Origin: Aquilonibacter sp963703325
Lineage (GTDB): Bacteria > Vulcanimicrobiota > Vulcanimicrobiia > Vulcanimicrobiales > Vulcanimicrobiaceae
NCBI GenBank assembly: GCA_963703325.1
Contig: OY969805.1
Span: 1,736,001-1,800,000, forward strand
Direction of reading: 5' to 3'
Length of the DNA stretch: 64,000 nt
Shown: positions 45,855 through 53,970 of the stretch, piece by piece
How positions within the stretch are numbered: position 1 is the stretch's first letter
Layout: the number at the start of each line of letters is the position of its first letter
The notes under the pieces: model-generated
The model's database searches: none
The model's input: only the letters and a program-made list of their open reading frames with translations
What the model was told of the DNA's origin: nothing
Position numbers and translations under genes: made by a program

Positions 45855-45899
45855 GTTAGGGTGAAATGGCGCTCCAAAATCTCAGTTAGGGCGAAATGA
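45855..45899. repeat. two direct units gttagggNgaaatg, possible IS end
   Basis: gttagggtgaaatgg (45855-45869) and gttagggcgaaatga (45885-45899) lie 30 nt apart right after the secreted gene. Doublets of this kind occur at ends of IS21-like elements, where transposase binds repeated sites. No transposase of that family is present here, so this is at most a leftover end. Confidence 0.35.
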
Positions 45900-45905
45900 G
45901 CCTAT

Positions 45906-45926
45906 AACGTGAGACAACGCCGTTCT
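45906..45926 (+). repeat. 21-nt direct repeat, left copy
   Basis: aacgtgagacaacgccgttc plus t is found here and again, in the same orientation, at 48753-48773. The copies bracket the peptidase/IS fragments and the fsr-araC pair. Confidence 0.6.
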
Positions 45927-45986
45927 GAATAGGTGTAAAACTGTAAAGTAAAGCATCGAAACGCAAAAGCGCTCGAACGCTTTAAT

Positions 45987-46290
45987 TCACGGACCCCCAC
46001 CGTTGAACGGTGCGAGGTTCGCGTTTTTGATTTCATCGACCAGACGGTTAAAGCGGTAGACAACTTGAAGACCTTCCAGAAGTGCACGGCTATCAACGAA
46101 TACCGCTCGATTAACGCGAGGGTCGAATCCGAAATCGCCGCCGAGTCCAAAGATGTTCGTGTCGAAGAAAACGCCGATAACCTCCGCGCTTCGATTGACG
46201 ACCGGGCTCCCAGAGTTTCCGCCGATCGTATCGTTCGTCGAAACAAAGTGGGTCCACTCCCAACTTCTTAGTCCACGGAAAACTGGAAAA
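45987..46290 (-). pseudogene. C-terminal fragment of an S46 dipeptidyl peptidase
   Basis: Minus-strand reading up to the stop at 45987 gives THFVSTNDTIGGNSGSPVVN, the active-site serine block of S46 (DPP7/DPP11-type) peptidases, followed by VIGVFFDTNIFG and FVDSRALLEGL, matching the end of the family. Everything before roughly residue -100 from the end is missing: about 600 residues of the normal ~700, including the catalytic His and Asp. Upstream in this frame the reading runs into the antisense of an IS3-type orfA fragment. So this is a truncated remnant, cut by the insertion or a deletion near 46270-46290. Confidence 0.78.
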
Positions 46291-46325
46291 TCGCGGCGAA
46301 CTTCACCGACCAAGGAGGTCCGCCC

Positions 46326-46733
46326 GTGCGCAAGTCCCGCTACTCCGACGAACAGATCGCCGCAGCCCTGCGGCAAGCCGAAATCGGCACGCCAGTCGCT
46401 GATATCACGCGCAAGCTCGGCATCAGCGAAGCGACGTTCTACGTGTTTCAATTCGCGTACGACATCCAGCGTAATCACCTTGGCACGCTGATTGGCAGTC
46501 CAACCGGCGGGAATCTCCGTGGAATAAATGGCGGCGCATTCTTTTTTGTGCGCCTTCCGCACTCACACATCGAAGTCGATTTGCCGCTAATCGGAACATT
46601 TCCGGATGAGCCGACTCCTGATCGCGGGCTCGAGCCCGATATTCGCGTCGATCAAACGATTGAGAGCATCACTCGCGGCCAAGACCTCGTCCTCCGCGCA
46701 GCTGAGGCAAGAACGCCGCAATCAAACCAATAA
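46326..46733 (+). pseudogene. chimera: IS3-type transposase orfA start fused to an S41 peptidase tail
   Basis: GTG 46326 opens MRKSRYSDEQIAAALRQAEI, then ITRKLGISEATFY: the N-terminal HTH of IS3-family (IS407-type) orfA, preceded by AAGGAGG as in intact elements. At about 46446 the reading changes to FQFAYDIQRNHLGTLIGSPT, GGNLRGINGGAFFFVRLP and IEVDLPLIGTFPDEP, the conserved end of S41 tail-specific-type peptidases. Both parts are far too short to work: orfA lacks its second half and orfB; S41 lacks its PDZ and N-terminal catalytic parts. The in-frame join is probably accidental. The frame's end overlaps the 3' end of the efflux gene on the other strand. Confidence 0.78.
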
Positions 46734-47877
46734 GCGGCAGGAATGCGCAGACGTGATACAGGGTCGCGATTCCCGCAGTGTCGGCGAGACGGCCTTCGAA
46801 TGGCGCAGCGAGACCCGCAACGCCGAAGGCGAATCCAAAGAATAGTCCCGAGATGGCGCCCACCTTGTCCGGCACAAGCTCTTGTGCGTACACGACGATC
46901 GCCGGAAACGCGGATGCAAGGATGAAGCCAATGACGATGGTCAACGGCACAGACCAGAATAGGTTCGCGTAGGGGAGGAGAAGCGTAAACGGTAGCACGC
47001 CAAGGATCGAGAACCAAATGACGTGCTTGCGGCCGAACCTGTCACCGATGGGTCCGCCGGCGATCGTGCCGAGAGCAACGGCCGCGAGGTACGCAAACAA
47101 GTGCAACTGCGCTTGCTGGATCGAGACGCCGAATTTCTGGATGAGATAGAACGTCAGGAAGTTCGATAGACTAACAAGGTAGACGTACTTCGAGAAAACG
47201 AGCGCGAGCAGAATACCGACAGCGAACGACGCCGCCCCTTTCGGCAGCCTGCTCTCACCGATTTTCTTCGAAGCCGACTTCAGCCGCGCAACGCCCTCGT
47301 GACGATACCACGTCGCAACATTCCACAGCACGACGCCCAACACGAGTGCAAGCAGCGCGATATAACCTACACTCGTAATGCCGTAGCGCACGATGACAAG
47401 CGCGGCGACGAGCGGTCCGATCGCCTGACCCGCGTTGCCGCCGACTTGAAAGATGGATTGCGCGAAACCGTGACGACCGCCGGCGGCCATGCGCGCGACA
47501 CGCGACGCCTCAGGATGGAAGACCGCAGACCCTACGCCAAGCAACGGCGCTCCCGCGAGCAGCATCCAATAGGTGTGTGCTTGCGAGATGATGAGAAGGC
47601 CGAACAGACTGAAAAGCGTGCCGAGTGGAAGTGCCATGGGCCGCGGCTTCTTGTCAGCAACGAGGCCGATGAGCGGCTGCAACATCGAAGCCGTGAGCTG
47701 ATACGCTGCAGTGACGAGTCCGATTTGGCCGAGCGAGAGCCCCAGCGCCTTGACGAAGTTCGGATAGATCGCCGGCAAGAGCGACTGCAGCATGTCATTG
47801 CAAAAATGGCAGAAGCTGATCGCAATGAGAATTCCCATCGCTGTACCGGAACGAATCAATGTTGCGGAACTCGTCAT
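46669..47877 (-). CDS. fsr: MFS efflux protein, fosmidomycin-resistance (Fsr)-like
   Basis: 402 residues from ATG 47877 with about 12 hydrophobic segments. Family-specific motifs are SLLPAIYPNFVKALGLSLGQ near the first helices, and HPEASRVARMAAGGRHGFAQ plus IFQVGGNAGQAIGPL in the central N-terminal half. The MFS loop motif GDRFGRKHVIW is present in the second half. Fsr exports fosmidomycin and similar compounds; the real substrate may differ. It is divergent from an AraC-family gene, which probably regulates it, and lies inside a segment bordered by a 21-nt direct repeat. Confidence 0.85.
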   Translation of the reverse strand: MTSSATLIRSGTAMGILIAISFCHFCNDMLQSLLPAIYPNFVKALGLSLGQIGLVTAAYQLTASMLQPLIGLVADKKPRPMALPLGTLFSLFGLLIISQAHTYWMLLAGAPLLGVGSAVFHPEASRVARMAAGGRHGFAQSIFQVGGNAGQAIGPLVAALVIVRYGITSVGYIALLALVLGVVLWNVATWYRHEGVARLKSASKKIGESRLPKGAASFAVGILLALVFSKYVYLVSLSNFLTFYLIQKFGVSIQQAQLHLFAYLAAVALGTIAGGPIGDRFGRKHVIWFSILGVLPFTLLLPYANLFWSVPLTIVIGFILASAFPAIVVYAQELVPDKVGAISGLFFGFAFGVAGLAAPFEGRLADTAGIATLYHVCAFLPLIGLIAAFLPQLRGGRGLGRE

Positions 47878-47954
47878 TCTTTGTTTTCTCGGGATTCCAT
47901 AATCTCGTTGGAGCGTAACCTTTTGCGGCGCGTCCCGCATTCCAGGGTGGGTAG

Positions 47955-48752
47955 ATGACTATTGCGAGTGGGACACCTGAAATCCCTGAAGCCCCATTTC
48001 TCGACTACGAGGATGTGGAACGCCCCGTCTTGGCCGTGCGGCGCGAATTCCCGCCCTGGTTCGAACTCGAGTGGCACCGGCACTCGCGCGGCCAGCTCTT
48101 ATATGCAGCCCGAGGCGTTGCGGCGGTCCATACACCCAACGGCGCGTGGATGGCTCCGCCCGAGCGCGCAGTTTGGACGCCCGCGGGCGTGCCACATGCG
48201 GTGCGGATGGTGGCGACGGTTAGTACCCGATCGATTCGGATCGATCCCGCGCGCTGGCGTTCGCCGGAAGATCGTAACCAGGTCATCGGCGTCTCGCCGC
48301 TCCTGCGCGCGTTACTCGACGCGGCAACGGAAGTCACGCCGGCCTACGATGTCGCGGGACGCGATGGGATGCTAATGGATCTCTTAGTTGACGAAATCAG
48401 TCGCGCGCCCGTCATTCCGCTGGCCGTGCCATTTCCCATGAGTACGGCGCTCGCGGCGAAGTGCCGCGCCTTTCTCGAACGGGCCGATCCGCACGATACA
48501 ATCGACGACTGGAGCGCCGCACTTGGCATCGGGCGCAAGGCGTTTACGCGCAGGTTCCGCCGTGAGACGGGCATGAGCTTTGCGGAGTGGCGCCGCCAGG
48601 CGTGTCTCCTGACCGCGCTACCACGCTTAAGCGCCGGCGAGTCCGTGACGAGCGTGGCACTCGATTTGGGTTACGAGAGCCCTGCCGCGTTCGCGACCAT
48701 GTTCAAGCGGCTCGTCGGCTTCGCGCCGAGCCACTACGCCCGTTCTAAATGA
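47955..48752 (+). CDS. AraC family transcriptional regulator with cupin-type sensor
   Basis: 265 residues. The N-terminal ~120 residues form an AraC-binding (cupin) domain with FELEWHRHSRGQLLYAARGV and the later PHAVRMV. The C-terminal double HTH has WSAALGIGRKAFTRRFRRET and VTSVALDLGYESPAAFATMF, ending GFAPSHYARS, as in the XylS/AraC family. It is divergent from the Fsr-like gene with a 77-nt gap, so the usual reading is a ligand-responsive regulator of that pump. Confidence 0.9.
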   Translation: MTIASGTPEIPEAPFLDYEDVERPVLAVRREFPPWFELEWHRHSRGQLLYAARGVAAVHTPNGAWMAPPERAVWTPAGVPHAVRMVATVSTRSIRIDPARWRSPEDRNQVIGVSPLLRALLDAATEVTPAYDVAGRDGMLMDLLVDEISRAPVIPLAVPFPMSTALAAKCRAFLERADPHDTIDDWSAALGIGRKAFTRRFRRETGMSFAEWRRQACLLTALPRLSAGESVTSVALDLGYESPAAFATMFKRLVGFAPSHYARSK

Positions 48753-48773
48753 AACGTGAGACAACGCCGTTCT
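48753..48773 (+). repeat. 21-nt direct repeat, right copy
   Basis: Identical in sequence and orientation to 45906-45926; it begins one base after the AraC stop codon. Confidence 0.6.
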
Positions 48774-48821
48774 AAAATTCGTCGGGCAAGACGATCATTG
48801 GTGCATATCGAAGCGCTGGTC

Positions 48822-49055
48822 ATGCTTGTAGACTACAATGTCCTTGTCGCGCTCCTGGAGAAATCGGGATTGCCCGACCAAGGTGCGCCCCCATCAATGG
48901 GGATTACAATCAGATTTAAGGAAATCAAGCCCGTCGAAGGATCGCAGAAATTCACGATACCTGGTGGCGGCTGCGTCGGGCTCGCCCTGAATGCAGCTGG
49001 TGAAGTGTGCGCTCTGGGTATGACCACCCGCGCCGATTCATTCCGACCATCGTAA
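48822..49055 (+). CDS. possible small protein, unrecognised
   Basis: The 48774-49101 gap holds one frame that looks partly protein-like: about 77 residues from ATG 48822 (MLVDYNVLVALLEKSGLPDQ, later GGGCVGLALNAAGEVCALG). There is no clear ribosome binding site and no family. It may be a relic truncated at its 5' end near the direct repeat. Confidence 0.25.
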   Translation: MLVDYNVLVALLEKSGLPDQGAPPSMGITIRFKEIKPVEGSQKFTIPGGGCVGLALNAAGEVCALGMTTRADSFRPS

Positions 49056-49101
49056 GCCAACCTCCGCGACGCGATCCCGAGGCTTTCTGCTGCAGTTCCC
49101 T

Positions 49102-50052
49102 ATGATTAGGCCGCTTACCGAGTCCGATCTTGCGCGCATCAAAGAGATCGACCGCGCCGCGTTCTCGCCCGAAGATCAATATGGGGAAGCTACGTATCTG
49201 AAGATGCTGGACTCGGGTCTTAGCCTCGTAGCCGTCGACGATGCCGAATTCATTGTGGGCTACGCATTCTTGCAAAGACTCCAGGAATGGCCATGGGAGG
49301 ATCTTTCGGATTTGTCGACACGACCCACATGCATGCCGCATTCACATGTTCGGTCTATTGCGGTAGACCCAAGCCGCCAGCGAAACGGATACGGACGTGC
49401 AATATTGCGCTCAGTTATCGAAGCGGCAACGAACTCTGTCGATTTGCTCGTCGATGAATCGAATGAACCGGCGCTGCGGCTCTACGAGTCCCTTGGATTC
49501 AAACCTGCCGAGATGTGCGCGACCGTCCCGCCCAAACGCAGAATGGCACTACACACGCAAGTTCATACTCCGCGGGTCGAATTAATCGAAGTCTCCGATT
49601 CCGACTTCGACTGGATGCTCGGTATTGTGCAATACCGCGAGAGCTTGCGTCTCCCACCGGGCGGAGTCGACGATCCGGGCGTATTGCGAATCGTCCGCGA
49701 GATGACGCAAAAGCTTCACGCTGCGGGATGTACTGGCTCATGGATGATCGTGCGCGACGGCGAGGTGGTGGGCTTGTGTAGTTATAAACGCCCACCGGCT
49801 AGGGGTCGCGTTGAGATTGGATATGGTATAGCGCCCCAGCGGAGAGACGCCGGCACCGCGACTGCGGCTGTGGCTGCAATTGCGCAGATCGCGAGCGCCG
49901 ATCCCACGATTGATGCGTTGATCGCCGAAACAGCGACCAACAATCCCGCATCGCAACGCGTTCTCGAAAAGAACGGCTTTATCCGAGCAGGAAGCCGTAT
50001 CGACGAGGAGGACGGCGAAGTGGTTAGCTGGATCAAGATGCTTCACTCGTAA
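49102..50052 (+). CDS. tandem GNAT acetyltransferase
   Basis: 316 residues with two GNAT folds. The first (about 1-150) has the acetyl-CoA loop in VRSIAVDPSRQRNGYGRAIL and the closing NEPALRLYESLGF. The second (about 155-316) has GRVEIGYGIAPQRRDAGTAT, with an altered pyrophosphate loop, and NNPASQRVLEKNGF. Both halves keep most hallmarks, so each may bind acetyl-CoA. The substrate is unknown. It is separated by a single base from the next gene, a FEN-like nuclease, and is likely cotranscribed. Confidence 0.85.
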   Translation: MIRPLTESDLARIKEIDRAAFSPEDQYGEATYLKMLDSGLSLVAVDDAEFIVGYAFLQRLQEWPWEDLSDLSTRPTCMPHSHVRSIAVDPSRQRNGYGRAILRSVIEAATNSVDLLVDESNEPALRLYESLGFKPAEMCATVPPKRRMALHTQVHTPRVELIEVSDSDFDWMLGIVQYRESLRLPPGGVDDPGVLRIVREMTQKLHAAGCTGSWMIVRDGEVVGLCSYKRPPARGRVEIGYGIAPQRRDAGTATAAVAAIAQIASADPTIDALIAETATNNPASQRVLEKNGFIRAGSRIDEEDGEVVSWIKMLHS

Positions 50053-50053
50053 C

Positions 50054-50890
50054 GTGGTCATTCATCTTATCGACGGAACCTACGAGCTCTTTCGGCACTT
50101 TTACGGACTGCAGCGGCGCGGAAGCAGCGAGAAGCGCCGGTTCGGCGCCGTTGTCGGCGTGCTCAATACCGTACTGCGCATGATCGCCGATGGAGCGACG
50201 CATATTGGCGTCGCGACCGACCATGTCATCGAATCATTTCGGAACGAGCTTTGGGGCGACTATAAAACGGGAGACGGGGTCGATCGTGCGCTCCTTGCAC
50301 AGTTCACGCCGCTTGAAGATTCGCTGCGCGCGATGGGCGTCGTGGTTTGGCCAATGATCGAACTTGAGGCGGACGATGCGCTCGCGTCGGCTGCTGAAAT
50401 TGCCTCGAAGGATGCTCGCGTTGAAAAGATTTGCATCTGGACACCTGACAAAGATCTCGCGCAATGCGTGCGCGGGGACCGCATCGTGCAGGTGGATAGA
50501 CGAACCAACGTCGTTCGAGACGCGGCCGGCGTACGAGCGAAGTTTGGCGTCGATCCCGAGCTCATTCCCGACTACCTTGCCCTCGTCGGTGATGCGGCGG
50601 ATGGCTATCCCGGGATCAAGGGCATCGGTGCAAAGGGCGCGGCAGCGCTGTTGACGCGCTACGGAAAGATCGAACGCTTCCCGCAAAATGTGCTCGGGGA
50701 GAATCGCTATCGCGCCCTGTTATTCAAAGAACTCGCGACGCTTCGAACGGACGCGAAGCTTTTCGCAAATGTTGATGACCTGGGATGGCGCGGGCCAACC
50801 GCGGCATTTGCCGGCGTTTGCGAGCAATTGGGCGCCCTGGAATTGCTTGACCGCGTTCCCGGTTACCGCTATACTCAACCAAATGGTTGA
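50054..50890 (+). CDS. stand-alone 5'-3' exonuclease (FEN/Pol I N-terminal type)
   Basis: 278 residues from GTG 50054. The PIN-like fold is clear: IHLIDGTYELFRHFYG, then VATDHVIESFRNELWGDYKT, ELEADDALASAAEIA and WTPDKDLAQCV (metal-binding Asp residues), and a helix-3-turn-helix clamp YLALVGDAADGYPGIKGIGA (about 176-195). It matches the 5' nuclease domain of DNA polymerase I without the polymerase. Such proteins process flaps or primers. It overlaps the ArsR gene by 8 nt (ATGGTTGA). Confidence 0.88.
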   Translation: MVIHLIDGTYELFRHFYGLQRRGSSEKRRFGAVVGVLNTVLRMIADGATHIGVATDHVIESFRNELWGDYKTGDGVDRALLAQFTPLEDSLRAMGVVVWPMIELEADDALASAAEIASKDARVEKICIWTPDKDLAQCVRGDRIVQVDRRTNVVRDAAGVRAKFGVDPELIPDYLALVGDAADGYPGIKGIGAKGAAALLTRYGKIERFPQNVLGENRYRALLFKELATLRTDAKLFANVDDLGWRGPTAAFAGVCEQLGALELLDRVPGYRYTQPNG

Positions 50891-51236
50891 GTATCAGGAA
50901 GCGGGTCTGGACCGGACGTTTGCAGCACTCGCGGACCCCACCCGGCGGGCCCTCGTCGCTAAGCTGCGGGCAGGGAGCGAGACGATTAGTTCGCTGGCTG
51001 GTGAGTTCCCGATGTCGCTGCAGGCCGTGATCAAGCACCTCGATGTGCTGACCGATGCGGGGCTCATTACACGCAGGAAAACCGGGCGGACCGTGGCGTG
51101 CGCCTTAACACCGGAGCCGCTCGAGCGCGCGACGCGCTGGCTCGAGGAACAGCAACGCGCCTGGGACGAGCGCCTCGATCGGTTCGGCGCGTACCTTCAT
51201 CACTTACAGCAAGGAGTAACCGATGAGCAATCTTGA
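50883..51236 (+). CDS. ArsR-type HTH regulator
   Basis: 117 residues from ATG 50883. Winged HTH of the ArsR family: TFAALADPTRRALVAKLRAG, then FPMSLQAVIKHLDVLTDAGL (recognition helix) and ITRRKTGRTVACALT (wing). No metal-binding CXC motif. It overlaps the following SRPBCC gene by 14 nt, a very common pair in which the regulator controls the SRPBCC partner. Confidence 0.92.
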   Translation: MVEYQEAGLDRTFAALADPTRRALVAKLRAGSETISSLAGEFPMSLQAVIKHLDVLTDAGLITRRKTGRTVACALTPEPLERATRWLEEQQRAWDERLDRFGAYLHHLQQGVTDEQS

Positions 51237-51699
51237 GACCGCCGGCGATGTCGTTGAAGTCGTCAAAACGCGCACGTTCGACGCGCCGCTCTCGCTCGTT
51301 TGGAAAGTGTGGACCGCGGTCGAACATCGGAATCAATGGTGGGGCCGCCCCGGCTTTACGACGGTCTGCGAACACGATCTGCGCCCCGGCGGCAAGATGA
51401 GCATTCACATGGAAGGGCCCGATACGACGGTTCTTATATCGGGCACGGTTGAAGAAGTCATCGCGAACGAACGGCTCGTGACCGCAGGCGTTCTTGAAAT
51501 AGATGGCGTCGCCGCATTTAATACGCGTCTGGACGTTTCGTTTGCTGATTGCGCCGGGACCACGAGCGTGACCGTGCGCCACACGTATTGGAACTTTGCC
51601 GGCGACCGCAAAGACGTGAGCGACGGCGCGAGCGTCGGCTGGGACCAGCAGTTGGATCGATTCGACGCCTACTTACGCGCTTGCTTGCGGGCTGAATAG
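51223..51699 (+). CDS. SRPBCC (AHSA1-like) domain protein
   Basis: 158 residues. Signs of the family are VVKTRTFDAPLSLVWKVWTA, EHRNQWWGRPGFTT, DLRPGGKMSIHMEGPD and the C-terminal GWDQQLDRFDAYLRA. It forms a ligand-binding helix-grip fold; function is unknown. It is encoded with an ArsR-type regulator that overlaps it. Confidence 0.9.
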   Translation: MSNLETAGDVVEVVKTRTFDAPLSLVWKVWTAVEHRNQWWGRPGFTTVCEHDLRPGGKMSIHMEGPDTTVLISGTVEEVIANERLVTAGVLEIDGVAAFNTRLDVSFADCAGTTSVTVRHTYWNFAGDRKDVSDGASVGWDQQLDRFDAYLRACLRAE

Positions 51700-51728
51700 A
51701 ACGAAAATGCTTCGTCGTTCGTGGTCCG

Positions 51729-52322
51729 CTACGTGTTCAAGTCGTCGATAGCGCTGAACGTCAAGAAGTAGATGATCATCACCCAGTAAATCAGGTACGA
51801 CACGATCGGCAGGAAGAACGCGAAGATGAGCCCGACGACGCGAATATAGAGCGAGAATCGGATACGGCGGTAGGTCGCGCGCGCCTGTTCGGGTGGGGCA
51901 CTCTCGGTGTACGCTCGGCTTTCGATGAGATGGCGCGACATGAAGAAACCGAGAACTGCGCCGGCCAACAGCACGACCGAATATAAAACGGCGGCCGCCG
52001 GCAGCGTCGGATACGTTCCGGCCACGTTGGTTGCGTATGGGATGAAGGCCGCCACGACGAGGAACATCGTGTTCAAGAGGATCGTCGCATGGTCGAGGAC
52101 GCGGACGTTGTGGAACATTGCGCTGTGCAGACGCCAGTAGTTCACGATGATGAAGAAACTCAAGAGAAAGGCCAGAAGCCTCGGCCACTGGGCTATCAGC
52201 GCGTGCACGAGCGCCCCGTTGTTTGCGTCGCCGAGGAGTGGGACAGCGAAATTCAAAACGAGCAGCGTCGCCGAAATAGCAAAGATGCCGTCCGCAAACT
52301 GCTCGAGCCGGGTGGGCGTCAT
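51729..52322 (-). CDS. TMEM175-family (DUF1211) potassium channel-like protein
   Basis: 197 residues with six hydrophobic helices. The family signature in helix 1 is present: RLEQFADGIFAISATLLVLN. Further landmarks are the NYWRLHSAMFHN block and the helix pair LLNTMFLVVAAFIPYA. Bacterial members act as tetrameric K+ channels with a hydrophobic gate from helix 1. It stands alone, convergent with the SRPBCC gene. Confidence 0.85.
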   Translation of the reverse strand: MTPTRLEQFADGIFAISATLLVLNFAVPLLGDANNGALVHALIAQWPRLLAFLLSFFIIVNYWRLHSAMFHNVRVLDHATILLNTMFLVVAAFIPYATNVAGTYPTLPAAAVLYSVVLLAGAVLGFFMSRHLIESRAYTESAPPEQARATYRRIRFSLYIRVVGLIFAFFLPIVSYLIYWVMIIYFLTFSAIDDLNT

Positions 52323-52334
52323 GGGAGCGCCTCC

Positions 52335-52674
52335 CTAGGCGATGCTTCGTGGGCCGACGCTAAACGATCCGGACGAGCAAATCTCCTGGATCTGCTCGGC
52401 GCTCAGCCGGCGAAAACTCGCGTTGCAATATTCGAACGGCTCGCCGGCTGCGGTCGTGTCGTACCGTGCCTGCGCTCCGGGGTTGAGCTGCGCCCGCTGT
52501 TGGATCGTCTTGTTCTTGAAATTCACACGGTACGCCAGAATCCGCTCCGAAAAGAAAGACCTCTCCGCGGCTATTGGCATAGCCACCGAAGATGGGCTCT
52601 GGCGGTACGGGAACGAGTCCCTTCGAGACCTTTTTATTCAAGTTGAGAACGCCGACCGGCGCGATATCTAACAT
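52335..52674 (-). pseudogene. possible frameshifted small gene
   Basis: Two minus-strand frames look like one protein split by a shift. From ATG 52674 the first frame gives MLDIAPVGVLNLNKKVSKGL and PEPIFGGYANSRGEVFLF. Near 52550 the protein-like reading moves to the other frame: ERILAYRVNFKNKTIQQRAQ, then LNPGAQARYDTTAAGEPFEY and a short end SSGSFSVGPRSIA. The shift falls in a T-rich run (ctttcttttc on the minus strand), so either a real mutation or a sequencing error could cause it. No family was recognised. Bases 52675-52828 show nothing else beyond a dispersed-repeat match at 52771-52785. Confidence 0.3.
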
Positions 52675-52828
52675 CATGCAACCTGTGCAACCCCACGAGC
52701 TCGCAAAGGGTTGCACCTGCGCCCCTGCAGGAAGGCCGCATGCGCTCGCGGCCCGGGTACGTTGCAAGGGTAGCGAGCCTCGAAGCATAAGAATTAGGCG
52801 TAACGCACGTCTACAGCGAGGTATGTGA

Positions 52829-53302
52829 ATGAGAATGCATCTGGATCGTATCGCCGCAGCCGCTCTCCTTGCGCTGGTGTTGGCATTCGCGATGCAAGCG
52901 CTCGGGAGCGCACAACTCGGGCCAACCGTGCACGGAGCGCAAATCACTGTCGCGAACCGAAGCGACATGTGCGCGTGGATCACCATCTACAAAGCAACCG
53001 CCGTCACTTCGTGGAGCATCGAAACCAGCGGCACCAGCCGACCACAGTATGTCGGACCGGGAACGAGCCATACGTTTCAGGCGGTTATGCCAACGGCGCT
53101 GGCAATCCCGACGGAAATCAAAGTACGGGCCCAGCTGGATCGGGCAGCGAATTGCAGCACAAAATCTTCGCGGGTTCCCGATCTTTCGCGGGAAATGAAA
53201 GGCCTGACGCCACGAAACCCAGCCTATGGCATGGGCTTTGATGCCACCGTGAGCGGATCGAACGGCCACTATAACCTCGATCTTCACAGGGTGTCTAACT
53301 AG
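52829..53302 (+). CDS. secreted protein of unknown function
   Basis: 157 residues from ATG 52829 with a signal peptide (hydrophobic core AAAALLALVLAFAMQALG). The mature part (QITVANRSDMCAWITIYKAT, TSGTSRPQYVGPGTSHTFQA) suggests a single beta-sandwich with two cysteines that may pair. No family recognised. Its TAG is followed after one base by the HAD-family gene, which appears to depend on it for translation. Confidence 0.65.
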   Translation: MRMHLDRIAAAALLALVLAFAMQALGSAQLGPTVHGAQITVANRSDMCAWITIYKATAVTSWSIETSGTSRPQYVGPGTSHTFQAVMPTALAIPTEIKVRAQLDRAANCSTKSSRVPDLSREMKGLTPRNPAYGMGFDATVSGSNGHYNLDLHRVSN

Positions 53303-53303
53303 C

Positions 53304-53963
53304 ATAGACTCGGTAATCTTCGATCTCGACGGCACGTTGATCGAGAGCGAGCAAATTTGGCGTGACGTGCGGCACGCGTTCGTTGTCGATCACGGCGGTC
53401 ACTGGATCGATGGTGCCCAAGAGCGCATGATCGGTATGCGCACGAGCGAATGGGCGCAATATATCCACAACGACCTCGGGGTAGCGCTCGCTCCAGAGGC
53501 TATTGCCGAACAGGTGGTCAACGCGGTCGCACGGGCGTTGGCCAAGCACGTGCCGATATTGCCCGGCGCAGACGGCGCACTCGCGCGTTTGTCTGCGGCG
53601 TTTCCCCTCGGGCTCGCGACGTCCGCCGCGCGTCCGGTCGCCGAAACCGTGCTGGCAAAAACCGGATGGAGCCACTACTTTGAGGTCGTGGTTTCCGCCG
53701 ACGACGTAGCGCGCGGTAAACCCGCGCCCGATGTGTACCTTCGTGCGCTCGAACTCATGGGCGCGGATCCACGGCGTACCGCGGCGGTCGAGGATTCAGC
53801 TAATGGCATTCGCTCGGCGTACGCCGCCGAGCTCGCGGTGATCGCCGTGCCGAATCGCGAGTTTCCACCGGATCCGCAAGCGCTCGCACTCGCGACCCGC
53901 GTGCTCGCCTCCATCGCTGACCTTGACGTGGCGACGGTTAACGCCGTGCTGCATGTGTCATAA
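53304..53963 (+). CDS. HAD-family phosphatase (beta-phosphoglucomutase-like), non-standard start
   Basis: About 219 residues. The catalytic HAD motif I (VIFDLDGTLIES, nucleophile Asp in DLDGT) begins at 53313, before any ATG, GTG or TTG. The first usual start codon is TTG 53337, inside motif I. The frame is open from 53253. ATA 53304, one base after the previous gene's TAG, is where a start is expected. Later motifs are intact: LGLATSAARP (motif II), ARGKPAPDVYLRALE (motif III Lys) and VEDSANGIRSAYAA (motif IV). So the enzyme looks whole, with an ATA start or a mutated ATG. Substrate unknown; related members act on sugar phosphates. Confidence 0.82.
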   Translation: MDSVIFDLDGTLIESEQIWRDVRHAFVVDHGGHWIDGAQERMIGMRTSEWAQYIHNDLGVALAPEAIAEQVVNAVARALAKHVPILPGADGALARLSAAFPLGLATSAARPVAETVLAKTGWSHYFEVVVSADDVARGKPAPDVYLRALELMGADPRRTAAVEDSANGIRSAYAAELAVIAVPNREFPPDPQALALATRVLASIADLDVATVNAVLHVS

Positions 53964-53970
53964 TGGTGAC

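Noticed and set aside
45987..46562. A 191-codon minus-strand frame as a complete protein
   Set aside because: Its first half is the antisense of the orfA and S41 fragments; only the last ~95 codons match a family (S46).
46669..48773. Complete genomic island or prophage
   Set aside because: No integrase, attachment site, phage structural gene or complete transposase is visible; only repeats and fragments.
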